Assembly (NCBI GenBank): GCA_964606575.1
Contig: CAZSHA010000003.1
Span: 11,320-75,319, forward strand
Length of the DNA stretch: 64,000 nt
Source of the DNA: RGIG4576 sp964606575
GTDB lineage: Bacteria > Bacteroidota > Bacteroidia > Bacteroidales > Muribaculaceae
Direction: 5' to 3'
Each line of letters begins with the position of its first letter. The stretch's first letter is position 1. Under the pieces are notes generated by a model. It had not been told where the DNA came from. It did no database searches and saw only the letters and a program-made list of their open reading frames with translations. Both the position numbers and the translations under genes were made by a program. Positions 35,031 to 44,419 of this stretch are shown here, one piece after another.

Positions 35031-36053
35031 ATGCTAGAGAAAATAGAAAAACTCACAGAAGAGATTCAGGCTTTACAAGCATCCAACGCCGAAGAGTTGG
35101 AGGCTTTGCGTATTAAATATTTAAGTAAAAAAGGAGAAATACCTGCACTTTTCAACGATTTCCGTAACGTACCAAACGAACAGAAGAAAGAGATAGGACA
35201 AAAGCTCAACGTGCTAAAGACTTTCGCAACCGACAAAATCAATTCATTGCGTGCCGCCTTTGAAGAAAAGAAGAACGATGACGACACTATAGACTTGACC
35301 CGTTCGGCAGCACCGGCACAACTAGGAACACGCCACCCGATTTCTCTTGTACGCGAGGAGATTATCGACATATTCTCCCGTCTAGGTTTCACTCTTGCCG
35401 AAGGTCCTGAAATTGAAGACGATTGGCACGTGTTCGGAGCTATGAACTTTGCCGATGATCACCCTGCTCGTGATATGCAAGATACGTTCTTTATCCAACG
35501 CAACCCTGCCGATGTGTTGCTACGCACACACACATCATCAGTACAAAGCCGCACAATGGAGCATACGCAACCGCCTATTCGCATAATCTGCCCTGGTCGT
35601 GTTTACCGTAACGAAGCGATATCATATCGCGCACACTGCTTCTTCCACCAAGTAGAAGCCCTTTATGTCGACAAAAACGTTTCATTCACCGACTTGAAGC
35701 AAGCACTGTTATATTTCGCTCGTGAAATGTTCGGTCCAGAAACCAAGATACGCCTACGTCCTTCATATTTCCCATTCACAGAGCCATCAGCCGAAATGGA
35801 TATTTCTTGCGACCTATGCGGTGGCAAGGGATGCGCTTTCTGCAAAGGTACTGGATGGGTAGAGATTTTGGGATGCGGCATGGTAGATCCTAACGTGCTA
35901 GAAGCATGCGGAATCGACAGCAAAGAATACTCTGGCTACGCACTTGGTATGGGCATTGAGCGTATCACCAACTTGAAATATCGTGTTAAGGACTTACGCA
36001 TGTTCTCCGAGAACGACATGAGATTCTTGGAAGAGTTCAAGCCGGCACACTAG
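35031..36053 (+). CDS. pheS: Phenylalanyl-tRNA synthetase alpha subunit
   Basis: 340 residues. The N-terminal coiled coil (1-85) binds tRNA-Phe; the class II catalytic core follows with motif 2 (RVYRNEAISYRAHCFFHQVEALYVD) and motif 3 (GYALGMGIERITNLKY). A CDLCGGKGCAFCKGTGW four-cysteine loop is usual in many bacterial PheS proteins. It charges phenylalanine together with PheT, which is not in the window. The ATG at 35031 fits the family; the upstream in-frame codon is TTG at 35019. Confidence 0.96.
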   Translation: MLEKIEKLTEEIQALQASNAEELEALRIKYLSKKGEIPALFNDFRNVPNEQKKEIGQKLNVLKTFATDKINSLRAAFEEKKNDDDTIDLTRSAAPAQLGTRHPISLVREEIIDIFSRLGFTLAEGPEIEDDWHVFGAMNFADDHPARDMQDTFFIQRNPADVLLRTHTSSVQSRTMEHTQPPIRIICPGRVYRNEAISYRAHCFFHQVEALYVDKNVSFTDLKQALLYFAREMFGPETKIRLRPSYFPFTEPSAEMDISCDLCGGKGCAFCKGTGWVEILGCGMVDPNVLEACGIDSKEYSGYALGMGIERITNLKYRVKDLRMFSENDMRFLEEFKPAH

Positions 36054-36083
36054 ACGAAACCCAATATAAACATAACTATATGC

Positions 36084-36105
36084 AAGGCTCTCATGTGAGG
36101 GCCTT
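36084..36105 (+). terminator. Hairpin between pheS and nth, probable weak terminator
   Basis: AAGGCTCTC (36084-36092) pairs with GAGGGCCTT (36097-36105, one G-T pair) around an ATGT loop. It is followed by ATTAATTAAC rather than a T run, so termination may be partial and nth may be read through from pheS. Confidence 0.5.
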
Positions 36106-36126
36106 ATTAATTAACAAATACTGCTT

Positions 36127-36768
36127 ATGACTACAAAAGAGCGTTATCAAGGTGTCATCGAATACTTCAAAGCAACAATGCCGTCACCTGAAACCGAACT
36201 GCATTATCGCACCCCTTACGAACTGCTAGTAGCAGTCATCTTGTCGGCACAATGTACCGACAAGCGTATCAACATGGTTACACCCGCTCTTTTTGAAGCA
36301 TATCCCACCCCTTATGACATGGCTAAAGCCACAGTCGATGACATTTTCCAATATATTAAAAGCGTAACGTTTCCTAACAACAAGTCAAAATCGCTCCTCG
36401 GCATGGCAAACATGCTTGTTGACAAGTATAACGGAGAAGTGCCAGCCAGCATAGACGAGCTTGTTAAGATACCGGGCGTGGGTCGTAAAACGGCTAACGT
36501 AATCCTTTCTGTTGTATTCAACCAAGCTACAATGGCTGTAGACACGCATGTATTCCGAGTATCAAACAGGATAGGATTAACCGACAACTCGCCAAATCCA
36601 TTAGCCACAGAAAAGACGCTTGTTAAAAATTTCCCTCAGGAATTAATAGCAACCGCACATCATTGGCTTATACTGCATGGCAGATATGTGTGTACAGCAC
36701 GTAAACCCAACTGCCCAGAATGTGGTTTAAAGCCATTTTGCAAATATTTCAGCAGTTTCAACAAATAA
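36127..36768 (+). CDS. nth: Endonuclease III
   Basis: 213 residues. DNA glycosylase/AP lyase that removes oxidised pyrimidines. The helix-hairpin-helix PGVGRKTANV carries the catalytic lysine, VDTHVFRVSNR the catalytic aspartate, and the C-terminal C-X6-C-X2-C-X5-C (CTARKPNCPECGLKPFC) binds the [4Fe-4S] cluster. Confidence 0.97.
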   Translation: MTTKERYQGVIEYFKATMPSPETELHYRTPYELLVAVILSAQCTDKRINMVTPALFEAYPTPYDMAKATVDDIFQYIKSVTFPNNKSKSLLGMANMLVDKYNGEVPASIDELVKIPGVGRKTANVILSVVFNQATMAVDTHVFRVSNRIGLTDNSPNPLATEKTLVKNFPQELIATAHHWLILHGRYVCTARKPNCPECGLKPFCKYFSSFNK

Positions 36769-36892
36769 TTTTGCATTTGTTTATACTATTTCAACATTTT
36801 TCTCTAACTTTACAGGGTTTTTAAGAAAATATATAAAATCTCAAATAGGAAAAAACATATTATAATTAATAACATACAAACCACAACAGCTT

Positions 36893-38674
36893 ATGAAGAA
36901 ATTTACACCGCTATTCATTGCGGCAAGCGGATTGTTGCTATCTGCGACTTTCGTTTCTTGCGACAATGAATATGACTTGTCAAAAGACATTGACACCGAC
37001 ATCAACGTTGGTAAGAATTTCACAATTCCTGTAGGACAAACAGTAAAAATCAACCTAGGACGTATCATCGAAGATGGTGACCTTCAAACAAACGGAGAAG
37101 GTATCTACGAGCTACACTCAAATGGCGAATTTAATGCTCACATCGCCGATGTCGACCCATTCGTGATCAACGGTCTTGACCCAGACTTTGAAGATTTCAA
37201 CGCAGGGAAACTATCCAGTCTTCCTATTCCAGGTGACTTCAATATACCTCTTGACGTGTTAACTCAAGCAAACTACATCCCTGTGGAAACTGAAACAGCT
37301 ATGCCTATCGAGGTACAAGAAATGTATCTTGCCGAATTTAATTACGGTGAAGGAGCTAAGGGTGAAATTAAAATACGTATTAGCAACTTGGCTGGTATCA
37401 ACAGCGTAACACTCAAGGATATCGACCTAGTGTTCCCTGACCTAGTTACTATCCACGGCTCAAATGCAGCTAATGCACACGAAATTAGAATTCCCGAACT
37501 TGTACTTAACAAGAGCAACAACTTTGAGGGGTCTATTCCTGTAAACATCCTTCGTTTTGAAATCTCAGAAAACGACCAAAAGACTTATTTCTCTGACAAG
37601 TATTTCGACGGTAGCAAAGATGCTGAAGGTCGACTAATTTTCCGACTAGACAAAAAAATCCTTCTATCGGCAAAAACTACTGTAAACGTAACACCTTCAG
37701 AATTGCCTAACGAAGAATTCCACCTATACTTCGGCTACACAATTCCTCAAACTTCAGTAACTAAGGTTAACGGTGTCATAACGCCTAACGTAAAGATTGA
37801 AGAGCAACTTGTTCTTAACGACCTTCCAGAGTTCGTAACCGACAAATCTTCATCTTTCACTCCTAACGATTTGAAATTCACAATTTCGTTGAAGAATCCT
37901 ATTGATTTGGCTTTCGCTACATCTTTCACCATCACTCCATGGAATGACGAAACTAATTCGGCTCTAGGTGAACCTATCGTTATCCCTGTAAGCGGCGAAA
38001 CTGCAATCAAGCCTTCAACCACTACTGGTTATGTTATTTCTAACGAACCTTGTAAAGTGCCTAGCGGATATATCAACATTGTTGAGCCAAACATACCTAG
38101 CCTACTTGCTACAATCCCAGATTCTTACAAAATTGTGTCGGGCGCTATCACAGCCGACGGCGGTGAAGGCTCAGGCTTCAACCTTGGCGAGAATTTGGCT
38201 ATAGAAGGTAACTACGACATCGAAGTTCCTTTCAACTTCAAGAACTTCAGCATTAACTACACTGGAGAAATCGACAATCTTCTAAGCGATTTGGAAGATG
38301 CTGCTGAGTTGACCGACAAGATTATCCTTTCAATGAATGCAGTAAGCACAATACCTGTTGAGCTTATCGCTGACATAAAGCTATATGACTATTATGGAAA
38401 TGAATTAAAGGAAATCAACGTCACTGGAACATCTCGCAACAAAGTTACAATAAAGGCTTCACCAGACGGTAGCACAGAAACTACAACTCCGCTCACCATC
38501 ACATTGGAAGAGCCACAAGGTAGCGACCAACTTGAAGAACTTGAAAAGATAGTATACACTATCAAAGCGGCAAGTCCATCTAGCGATGGCGAATATATTT
38601 TGAAATCTAGTCAATATTTGATTCTAAAAGATGGTGTTGCTAAGGTTCCTAATGGTCTAACTCTTGAACTTTAA
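36893..38674 (+). CDS. Large lipoprotein of unknown function
   Basis: 593 residues. A signal peptide with lipobox VSC (Cys 23) is followed by DNEYDLSKDIDTDINVG. The rest is a long beta-rich protein with repeated patterns of alternating hydrophobic residues and several NPxDL/IPVEL-type turns; no catalytic motif or known domain is visible. It is paired with the downstream barrel gene (22-nt gap), so the two probably form a surface complex or an outer membrane structure (inference). A near-consensus -7 box, TAACTTTA, is at 36815-36822. Confidence 0.7.
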   Translation: MKKFTPLFIAASGLLLSATFVSCDNEYDLSKDIDTDINVGKNFTIPVGQTVKINLGRIIEDGDLQTNGEGIYELHSNGEFNAHIADVDPFVINGLDPDFEDFNAGKLSSLPIPGDFNIPLDVLTQANYIPVETETAMPIEVQEMYLAEFNYGEGAKGEIKIRISNLAGINSVTLKDIDLVFPDLVTIHGSNAANAHEIRIPELVLNKSNNFEGSIPVNILRFEISENDQKTYFSDKYFDGSKDAEGRLIFRLDKKILLSAKTTVNVTPSELPNEEFHLYFGYTIPQTSVTKVNGVITPNVKIEEQLVLNDLPEFVTDKSSSFTPNDLKFTISLKNPIDLAFATSFTITPWNDETNSALGEPIVIPVSGETAIKPSTTTGYVISNEPCKVPSGYINIVEPNIPSLLATIPDSYKIVSGAITADGGEGSGFNLGENLAIEGNYDIEVPFNFKNFSINYTGEIDNLLSDLEDAAELTDKIILSMNAVSTIPVELIADIKLYDYYGNELKEINVTGTSRNKVTIKASPDGSTETTTPLTITLEEPQGSDQLEELEKIVYTIKAASPSSDGEYILKSSQYLILKDGVAKVPNGLTLEL

Positions 38675-38696
38675 TCAAAAAACGCTTAAAAAGTAA

Positions 38697-40067
38697 ATGA
38701 TTATGAAAAATTCAATCAAACATATACTTACGGTAGCTTTAGTTACCATTTTAGGATTTTCAGCTTCGGCTCAAACCCTAAACTCACTATACTTCCTTGA
38801 CGGTAATACACAACGTCACAATCTAAACCCTGCTTTCACATGTGATAAGGGGTGGATTACCACACCGCTTTTAGTTCCGTCATTGTCGGTTAATTTAAAT
38901 AGCAACATCGGCTTGGAAGCTATTATGCGACCATCGACAATCAACAACGATGAAATGGTTACATTCTTGCATCCTAGCATAACTGCCGAAGATGCAATGT
39001 CTAAGTTCCAAGACATGAACACTCTTGAAACAGACATCTCCCTAAACATCCTTACTATCGGATTTAAGGGATTCGGAGGTACTAACACCATTGCCTTGAA
39101 CGTGAAAAGCAATACTGGTCTATATATTCCAAAAGACATTTTCCGTTTCCTAAAGGAAGGACAAGAGGAAGACGGTACTACCGAATACAATATTGACAAC
39201 TTTGGGGTTCGCACACAAAACTATGCAGAAATCGCATTAGGTCATGCTCGTGACATCAACAGCAAGCTATCTGTCGGTGCTAAGGTTAAGTTCCTTCTAG
39301 GAGCAGGCTACGCCAATGCTGATATTGAACACATACGTATCTACATGAGCGGCAACGAATGGACTATTGAGCAACAAAGCTCACTAGTAGCATCAAAAGG
39401 TATGAGCCTAATAACTAAGGACAACGGAAAAATCGACGATTTTGAATATGAGTTCAAAATGGGCGGTTTCGGTCTTGGATTCGACCTAGGTGCAATATAT
39501 CGCCTACAAGACAATTTGAACCTATCGTTTGCAATCACCGATCTTGGTTTCATCAACTGGAGCGATGCTACTAAGCACACCAACGTAAGAGAGTCTTATA
39601 CTTATGACGGTTTTGACAACTTCGCTGCAGAAGAAAGTAAAGATTTCGAGGATGCCGCTGAAGACGTAGGAGATGCTCTTGAAGAATTTATCCGATTCAA
39701 AGAAGACACAGAATCTACTTCACAAACATCCTCACTTTACACAACATTCCGTGCAGGTGCTGAATATGGACTAGTTAAAGATAAAATAACTCTAGGTTTC
39801 TTAGGTACAATGAGAGTTGGCACACCTAAAACTTACACTGAAGGTATGTTAACATTGAATTTAAAGCCATCATCACACTTCAACATGGCTATTAACGGCT
39901 CATTGTCAAGCACACACGGTTCTATGGGTGCTACATTAAACTTCAATCCTAGCTTCATGAACTTCTTTATCGGAGCTGATTATTTGCTGGCAAAATACAG
40001 CAAGCAAGTTATTCCGGTCGATGCCGCTAAGTTCAACTTCGCAATGGGTATGAGTTTCCGCCTATAA
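38697..40067 (+). CDS. Outer membrane beta-barrel protein, DUF5723-like
   Basis: 456 residues. Signal peptide (to SASAQ), then LNSLYFLDGNTQRHNLNPAF, the conserved N-terminus of DUF5723 proteins of Bacteroidetes. Alternating amphipathic strands, loops rich in Gly and acidic residues, and a final aromatic segment (KFNFAMGMSFRL) fit an outer membrane barrel related to PorP/FadL-type proteins. The role is unknown. In-frame ATGs at 38697 and 38703 are both possible starts. Second gene of a two-gene operon, closed by a strong terminator. Confidence 0.78.
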   Translation: MIMKNSIKHILTVALVTILGFSASAQTLNSLYFLDGNTQRHNLNPAFTCDKGWITTPLLVPSLSVNLNSNIGLEAIMRPSTINNDEMVTFLHPSITAEDAMSKFQDMNTLETDISLNILTIGFKGFGGTNTIALNVKSNTGLYIPKDIFRFLKEGQEEDGTTEYNIDNFGVRTQNYAEIALGHARDINSKLSVGAKVKFLLGAGYANADIEHIRIYMSGNEWTIEQQSSLVASKGMSLITKDNGKIDDFEYEFKMGGFGLGFDLGAIYRLQDNLNLSFAITDLGFINWSDATKHTNVRESYTYDGFDNFAAEESKDFEDAAEDVGDALEEFIRFKEDTESTSQTSSLYTTFRAGAEYGLVKDKITLGFLGTMRVGTPKTYTEGMLTLNLKPSSHFNMAINGSLSSTHGSMGATLNFNPSFMNFFIGADYLLAKYSKQVIPVDAAKFNFAMGMSFRL

Positions 40068-40088
40068 TACAACAAACAATACTAACAT

Positions 40089-40124
40089 AAAAAATCCAGT
40101 GGGAAATATCTCACTGGATTTTTT
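40089..40124. terminator. Bidirectional intrinsic terminator
   Basis: ATCCAGTG (40094-40101) and CACTGGAT (40112-40119) form an 8-bp stem flanked by an A run before and a T run after, so it can stop transcription from both sides. It ends the DUF5723-like operon and possibly the efflux locus. Confidence 0.88.
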
Positions 40125-40246
40125 ATCACTTAGAAGCTGTTTAAAATTTATTTCGAGATTATTTTAAGAGAGGTGTTTTGGAATGAGTTTTCCAACAAAA
40201 AGCGCAGGTAATAGCGGGCTATTTCCAAGCTATCCCCTATAGTGTA

Positions 40247-41581
40247 TTACTGGTTTATGCCATATTTTTCCATACGGCGATACAACGCTCCACGACTTAT
40301 GCCTAAAGCATTCGCCACTTGTGTCATATTACCTTGATGTTGAGATATTGCTGTCAATATTGCTTTTCGCTCCATATCGTCAAGCGTCATACCAGATAAG
40401 GCTTGTACGTCATCAGCAACATTCTTACTATTTTCATATTGCGACCTAAAATCATCTAGCGAAAGCGTATCACCTGCACTAACAAGCAAAGTGCGTTCCA
40501 CAAGGTTCTTCAGTTCACGTATGTTGCCCGAATATGGAAGACCTTTAAGATAATTCATAGCATCGGTCGATACTTTCACCTTCTTGATGCCACCTGACTT
40601 GCTCATGCTCTTGATAAAATGATTGACGAGTAACGGTATATCCTCAGTACGTTCACGCAACGGTTGCAAATGAAGCGTTATTAAATTTATACGATATAAC
40701 AAATCTTCACGGAACGTGCCATTTGCCACCATACTACGCAAATCGGCATTCGTAGCAGAAATCACCCTTACATCAGTTCTGCGTTGGCGACTATCACCAA
40801 GCACCTCATAGGTTCTATCTTGCAACACACGCAACAATTTCACCTGGCATGACTTATCCAAGTCCCCTATCTCATCTAGAAATATAGTACCCTCGTCTGC
40901 CAACTCAAAACGCCCTTGGCGATCGGACACAGCCCCAGTAAACGAGCCTTTTTTATGACCGAACATCTCGCTTTCAAACAAGCTATGTGAGATACCGCCC
41001 AAATTGACTTTAACAAATGGCTTATCAGCCCTAATGCTGTTTCGATGTATAGCTTCAGCTATAAGTTCCTTTCCTGTTCCACTCTCGCCAGTAATAAGCA
41101 CCGAAGCATTAGTCTTAGATATTCGTTTTACTGTTTCTAGAACCGATTTCAACGAGCTACTCTCGCCTATTATTCCGCATCTATCAAACTCATCGGAATT
41201 AACTGGAGCATCATCACTCAATTGTATAGCTGTTTCTATACGCTGCAACAGTGCCCTATTATCCCACGGTTTAGTTATAAAATCGAATGCTCCAGCCTTG
41301 ATACCATTCACTGCAAGCTCTATACTACCCCATGCCGTCATAAGCATCACAGGCACTTGCTGACGGAATAGCTTGACTTGCTTAAGCAAAGTCAACCCTT
41401 CTTCACCATCAGTAGACAACGAGTAGTTCATATCCATCAATATGAGCTGTGGAGCGACAGAACGCACCACATCGGCGGCTTCCGCTGGTGATGCAACCGC
41501 CTTAACCTCATATCCCGCCCTTTTCAATACAAACGATAAAGAGGAACGTATCGCAATATCATCATCTACTACAAGTATCAT
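40247..41581 (-). CDS. NtrC-family sigma-54-dependent response regulator
   Basis: 444 residues. Receiver domain with phospho-acceptor Asp 50 (LILMDMNYS) and FITKPW; AAA+ domain with Walker A GESGTGKE (165-172), the sigma-54 contact loop GSFTGA (212-217, a tolerated variant of GAFTGA), Walker B TIFLDEIGDL and RNLVERTLLV-type sensor II; C-terminal Fis helix-turn-helix TQVANALGISRGALYRRMEKYG. Last gene of the efflux locus, 24 bp after the TolC-like gene, so it can be driven by its own target promoter. Its kinase partner is most likely the one at 53188-54489. Confidence 0.95.
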   Translation of the reverse strand: MILVVDDDIAIRSSLSFVLKRAGYEVKAVASPAEAADVVRSVAPQLILMDMNYSLSTDGEEGLTLLKQVKLFRQQVPVMLMTAWGSIELAVNGIKAGAFDFITKPWDNRALLQRIETAIQLSDDAPVNSDEFDRCGIIGESSSLKSVLETVKRISKTNASVLITGESGTGKELIAEAIHRNSIRADKPFVKVNLGGISHSLFESEMFGHKKGSFTGAVSDRQGRFELADEGTIFLDEIGDLDKSCQVKLLRVLQDRTYEVLGDSRQRRTDVRVISATNADLRSMVANGTFREDLLYRINLITLHLQPLRERTEDIPLLVNHFIKSMSKSGGIKKVKVSTDAMNYLKGLPYSGNIRELKNLVERTLLVSAGDTLSLDDFRSQYENSKNVADDVQALSGMTLDDMERKAILTAISQHQGNMTQVANALGISRGALYRRMEKYGINQ

Positions 41582-41605
41582 AATCTACATACAAAGTTAC
41601 TTATT

Positions 41606-43078
41606 TCATTTAATTATAGCCTCAAAATCGGCATCAATTCCCGTATTTGTAGCAAAATCCCACAATGTGAGGCTTCTCAATTGATAATAGTAGTACCAAT
41701 AATAAAACAACTCGTTTATACGCTTTTGCCGTGCCGTGTCCTTACTCGATTGAGCATCATTCAAATCAAGAGTGCTAATCTTGCCTATCATAAAAGTTTC
41801 CACATTAGTATGATAACGTTTTTCGGCAATCTCATCGGCTTCACAAGCTATCTGCAACTGCCTACGCTGGTTGTTAAACTGCTCTGTCAAGATAAACAAA
41901 TCTTGGTGAAAATTCATAGTTTCTTTTCGTAACGTGCTTTGAGTAACTTCACGGTTACTTTCAGCAACCTTCACCTGACCACGACGTTTACCCCAATCCA
42001 ATATAGGAATTTTCACACCTACTTCTACAATCTGATTATCCTTCAAATGACGATAAGAAGATGTAAAATCGCTATGAGTGCCAGTATATCCCACTTGAGC
42101 ATAAAGTGAAATTTCCCTTAAATTTCCCTTGGCTTTCGCCACTTCATAATCAGCTTCTAACTGGCGGCGGCGAATATTCAACGCAAATGAGTTGTTCTCC
42201 AATGCCTTGTCCAGCACATCCTTATATATCAATTCTACTTGCGGGATAGAATCAGGCAGAACTGGTATCACTTCCTCCGTCTTGTCATCCAACCCAAGAA
42301 ACGATATGAGTTTGAACATGTTGCTTTTCATAGAGCTTTCATTACTTGTCAAATTAGATTCAGCATTCAGCTCATTTAGTTTCAATTGCAACACATCGTT
42401 CTCACTTATCTTGCCCATCTCTCGCTTCGCTTGGGCTACCTTGTATAACTTTCTGGCATTATCCAAATTTTGCTTAGATATTGCCACGTTCTCGCGCGAC
42501 ATTAACAAATTAAAAAAATAGTTAATCGTGGTCAACGTCACTTCTTCAGTAGCCGATAAAAATTCAGCCTTTGCCTCCTTATATCGCAACGGCTCTATCT
42601 TGCGATTCCATTTTATAGTGTTAACTCCGAAAACAGGTTGAGTAAGAGTTAATGCTATTGGCACACTCATAAATTGGCGAGTCTTATCTCCGCTTAATTG
42701 TTTTAAGAAATCAAGCGAAGTGGATAACGACAATTTACCGCCTGTGAGCCATATATTCTGGTCTATCGACAACTCGCCGTCAAGCCCTAAATAGTCATTT
42801 CTAACGTATGTATAGCTACCGTCGCTCTGCTGATAAGTATTATACCTCTTGTTGTAAGTAGGCAACGTGGAAGTGAAATTCACTTCGGGCAGCAAATCGG
42901 CTCGAAATGTCCGGTATTCCCAATATGCCGTTTTCAACTCGTTTAGAGCAACAGCAGCATTCACACTGTTCTTTCGGGCAATAGCTATAGCTTCATCTAA
43001 AGTCATCTGCCGTAATACATCTTGTGCCTGAGCCGTGAATCCACACAGCACCAATATCGACATCAATATCTTCTTCAT
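41606..43078 (-). CDS. TolC-family outer membrane efflux protein
   Basis: 490 residues. Signal peptide (MKKILMSILVLCGFTAQAQ) followed by MTLDEAIAIARKNS, the standard start of the outer membrane efflux fold. Two long helical repeats of the TolC type lie around 170-260 and 390-470. It forms the outer membrane duct for the ABC exporter encoded upstream. Confidence 0.9.
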   Translation of the reverse strand: MKKILMSILVLCGFTAQAQDVLRQMTLDEAIAIARKNSVNAAVALNELKTAYWEYRTFRADLLPEVNFTSTLPTYNKRYNTYQQSDGSYTYVRNDYLGLDGELSIDQNIWLTGGKLSLSTSLDFLKQLSGDKTRQFMSVPIALTLTQPVFGVNTIKWNRKIEPLRYKEAKAEFLSATEEVTLTTINYFFNLLMSRENVAISKQNLDNARKLYKVAQAKREMGKISENDVLQLKLNELNAESNLTSNESSMKSNMFKLISFLGLDDKTEEVIPVLPDSIPQVELIYKDVLDKALENNSFALNIRRRQLEADYEVAKAKGNLREISLYAQVGYTGTHSDFTSSYRHLKDNQIVEVGVKIPILDWGKRRGQVKVAESNREVTQSTLRKETMNFHQDLFILTEQFNNQRRQLQIACEADEIAEKRYHTNVETFMIGKISTLDLNDAQSSKDTARQKRINELFYYWYYYYQLRSLTLWDFATNTGIDADFEAIIK

Positions 43079-43095
43079 CTTAAATCCTTTATTTA

Positions 43096-44412
43096 TTATT
43101 CATCACGCAAAGCATCAGCTGGGAGTTCCGTCACAGCCCCACTAACAGGAATAAGCGTTCCTATCAATGTGGTTACAAGCATTATAACATAAGTAACCGC
43201 ACTCACAACGGTAAACGTTTTTATCGTATCATTCTGCCAATAGCTTTTATCTGCCACGTCGTTATCGGAGAATATAAACACGCCTAGATTTTCAGACCAC
43301 AGACCGTTCTTGTTCACATATAAAGCAACAAGCGACAAACTTACGACAAGCGCAAACGTAAGCAACATTGACGATTCCGCGCAGAACTGTCTTAAAATGC
43401 TCCATTTTGAAGCACCTATACTACGCATTATTCCTATCTCTTGGCGACGAGTACTAACCCTTATCCAGAACGTACCCACTATTCCTAAGAAAGCACATAC
43501 AATTCCAAACAGAGCAAACGAGCTATTTAAACGCATTTTATTATACTCACCCGTATCTTCAGCAAGCGTAACCGACATTTCATCGAAAGACGTGATACCT
43601 GAAACATAAAAATTTCCCGACTTCAATTCAGGTTGTACCTCAGTTTCAAAACGTTTCTCAAAATCACTGGCACTCACTCCGTCCTTCAAGCGAAATATAA
43701 TACAATAGTCATAACCAAACATGCTTGGATTCATTGAGATAACCACAGGATATGGCTGGCAATAGTCACGTGCCTTATAATTCTCAAACACCCCTGCTAT
43801 CTTCAACTTTTTTCCACTGTGATAATATTCTTTTCCCGCTACGTCACTAGTGCCGAACAACTGTTTTGCTAGATTCTCCGATAGATATTTATAATTATCG
43901 GCATCACCTTCTGGCACAACTTTCATTATTTCGCCAGTATTCACATCTTTAATACCTAAAGTGGTAAACATATCACTACCTTCCATTAGCACTGTAAAGT
44001 AGTCAAATGCAAGTATTTTGCTAGTCTGTGTCTTTGTCGTGTCTGCTACCATTCCGCCACTTATATTTAACGCCGATGCATTTGGCATAGAGAAATCCAT
44101 GTTTAACGAGAAACTTTTCACCTCTGGTAAATGCTTTATTTCTCTAACTATATTCATATAATGCATCCTTTTTATGGAATCACTTGCCTCAGCATCCTTA
44201 TCGTAAGTAGGATGCAACTGAGGAAGTCGCTCCAAATTAACCCTATAGGTTCTAGATGTATCATGACCATTAGGAATGTTCTTATTAGCAATCTGCACAC
44301 ATAACGGATTAAGCACAATCCACAAGAAACAGCCCACTAATAGTAACTCAAAGAATATCCACACGTTAGATTTACGTTGACTCCACAACTGCCTTAAAAT
44401 TAACCTTATCAT
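43096..44412 (-). CDS. FtsX/MacB-type ABC permease, pair 3, type B
   Basis: 438 residues: N-terminal membrane helix (about 20-40, IFFELLLVGCFLWIVLNP), a periplasmic MacB-like domain of about 250 residues, then three C-terminal membrane segments with the FtsX core (RRQEIGIMRSIGASK). It ends in ELPADALRDE, as do the other two type B proteins of the locus. Together with the type A protein upstream (7-nt gap) it would form a heterodimeric permease using the ATPase at 45773-46447. Confidence 0.88.
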   Translation of the reverse strand: MIRLILRQLWSQRKSNVWIFFELLLVGCFLWIVLNPLCVQIANKNIPNGHDTSRTYRVNLERLPQLHPTYDKDAEASDSIKRMHYMNIVREIKHLPEVKSFSLNMDFSMPNASALNISGGMVADTTKTQTSKILAFDYFTVLMEGSDMFTTLGIKDVNTGEIMKVVPEGDADNYKYLSENLAKQLFGTSDVAGKEYYHSGKKLKIAGVFENYKARDYCQPYPVVISMNPSMFGYDYCIIFRLKDGVSASDFEKRFETEVQPELKSGNFYVSGITSFDEMSVTLAEDTGEYNKMRLNSSFALFGIVCAFLGIVGTFWIRVSTRRQEIGIMRSIGASKWSILRQFCAESSMLLTFALVVSLSLVALYVNKNGLWSENLGVFIFSDNDVADKSYWQNDTIKTFTVVSAVTYVIMLVTTLIGTLIPVSGAVTELPADALRDE

Positions 44413-44419
44413 AGTAACA

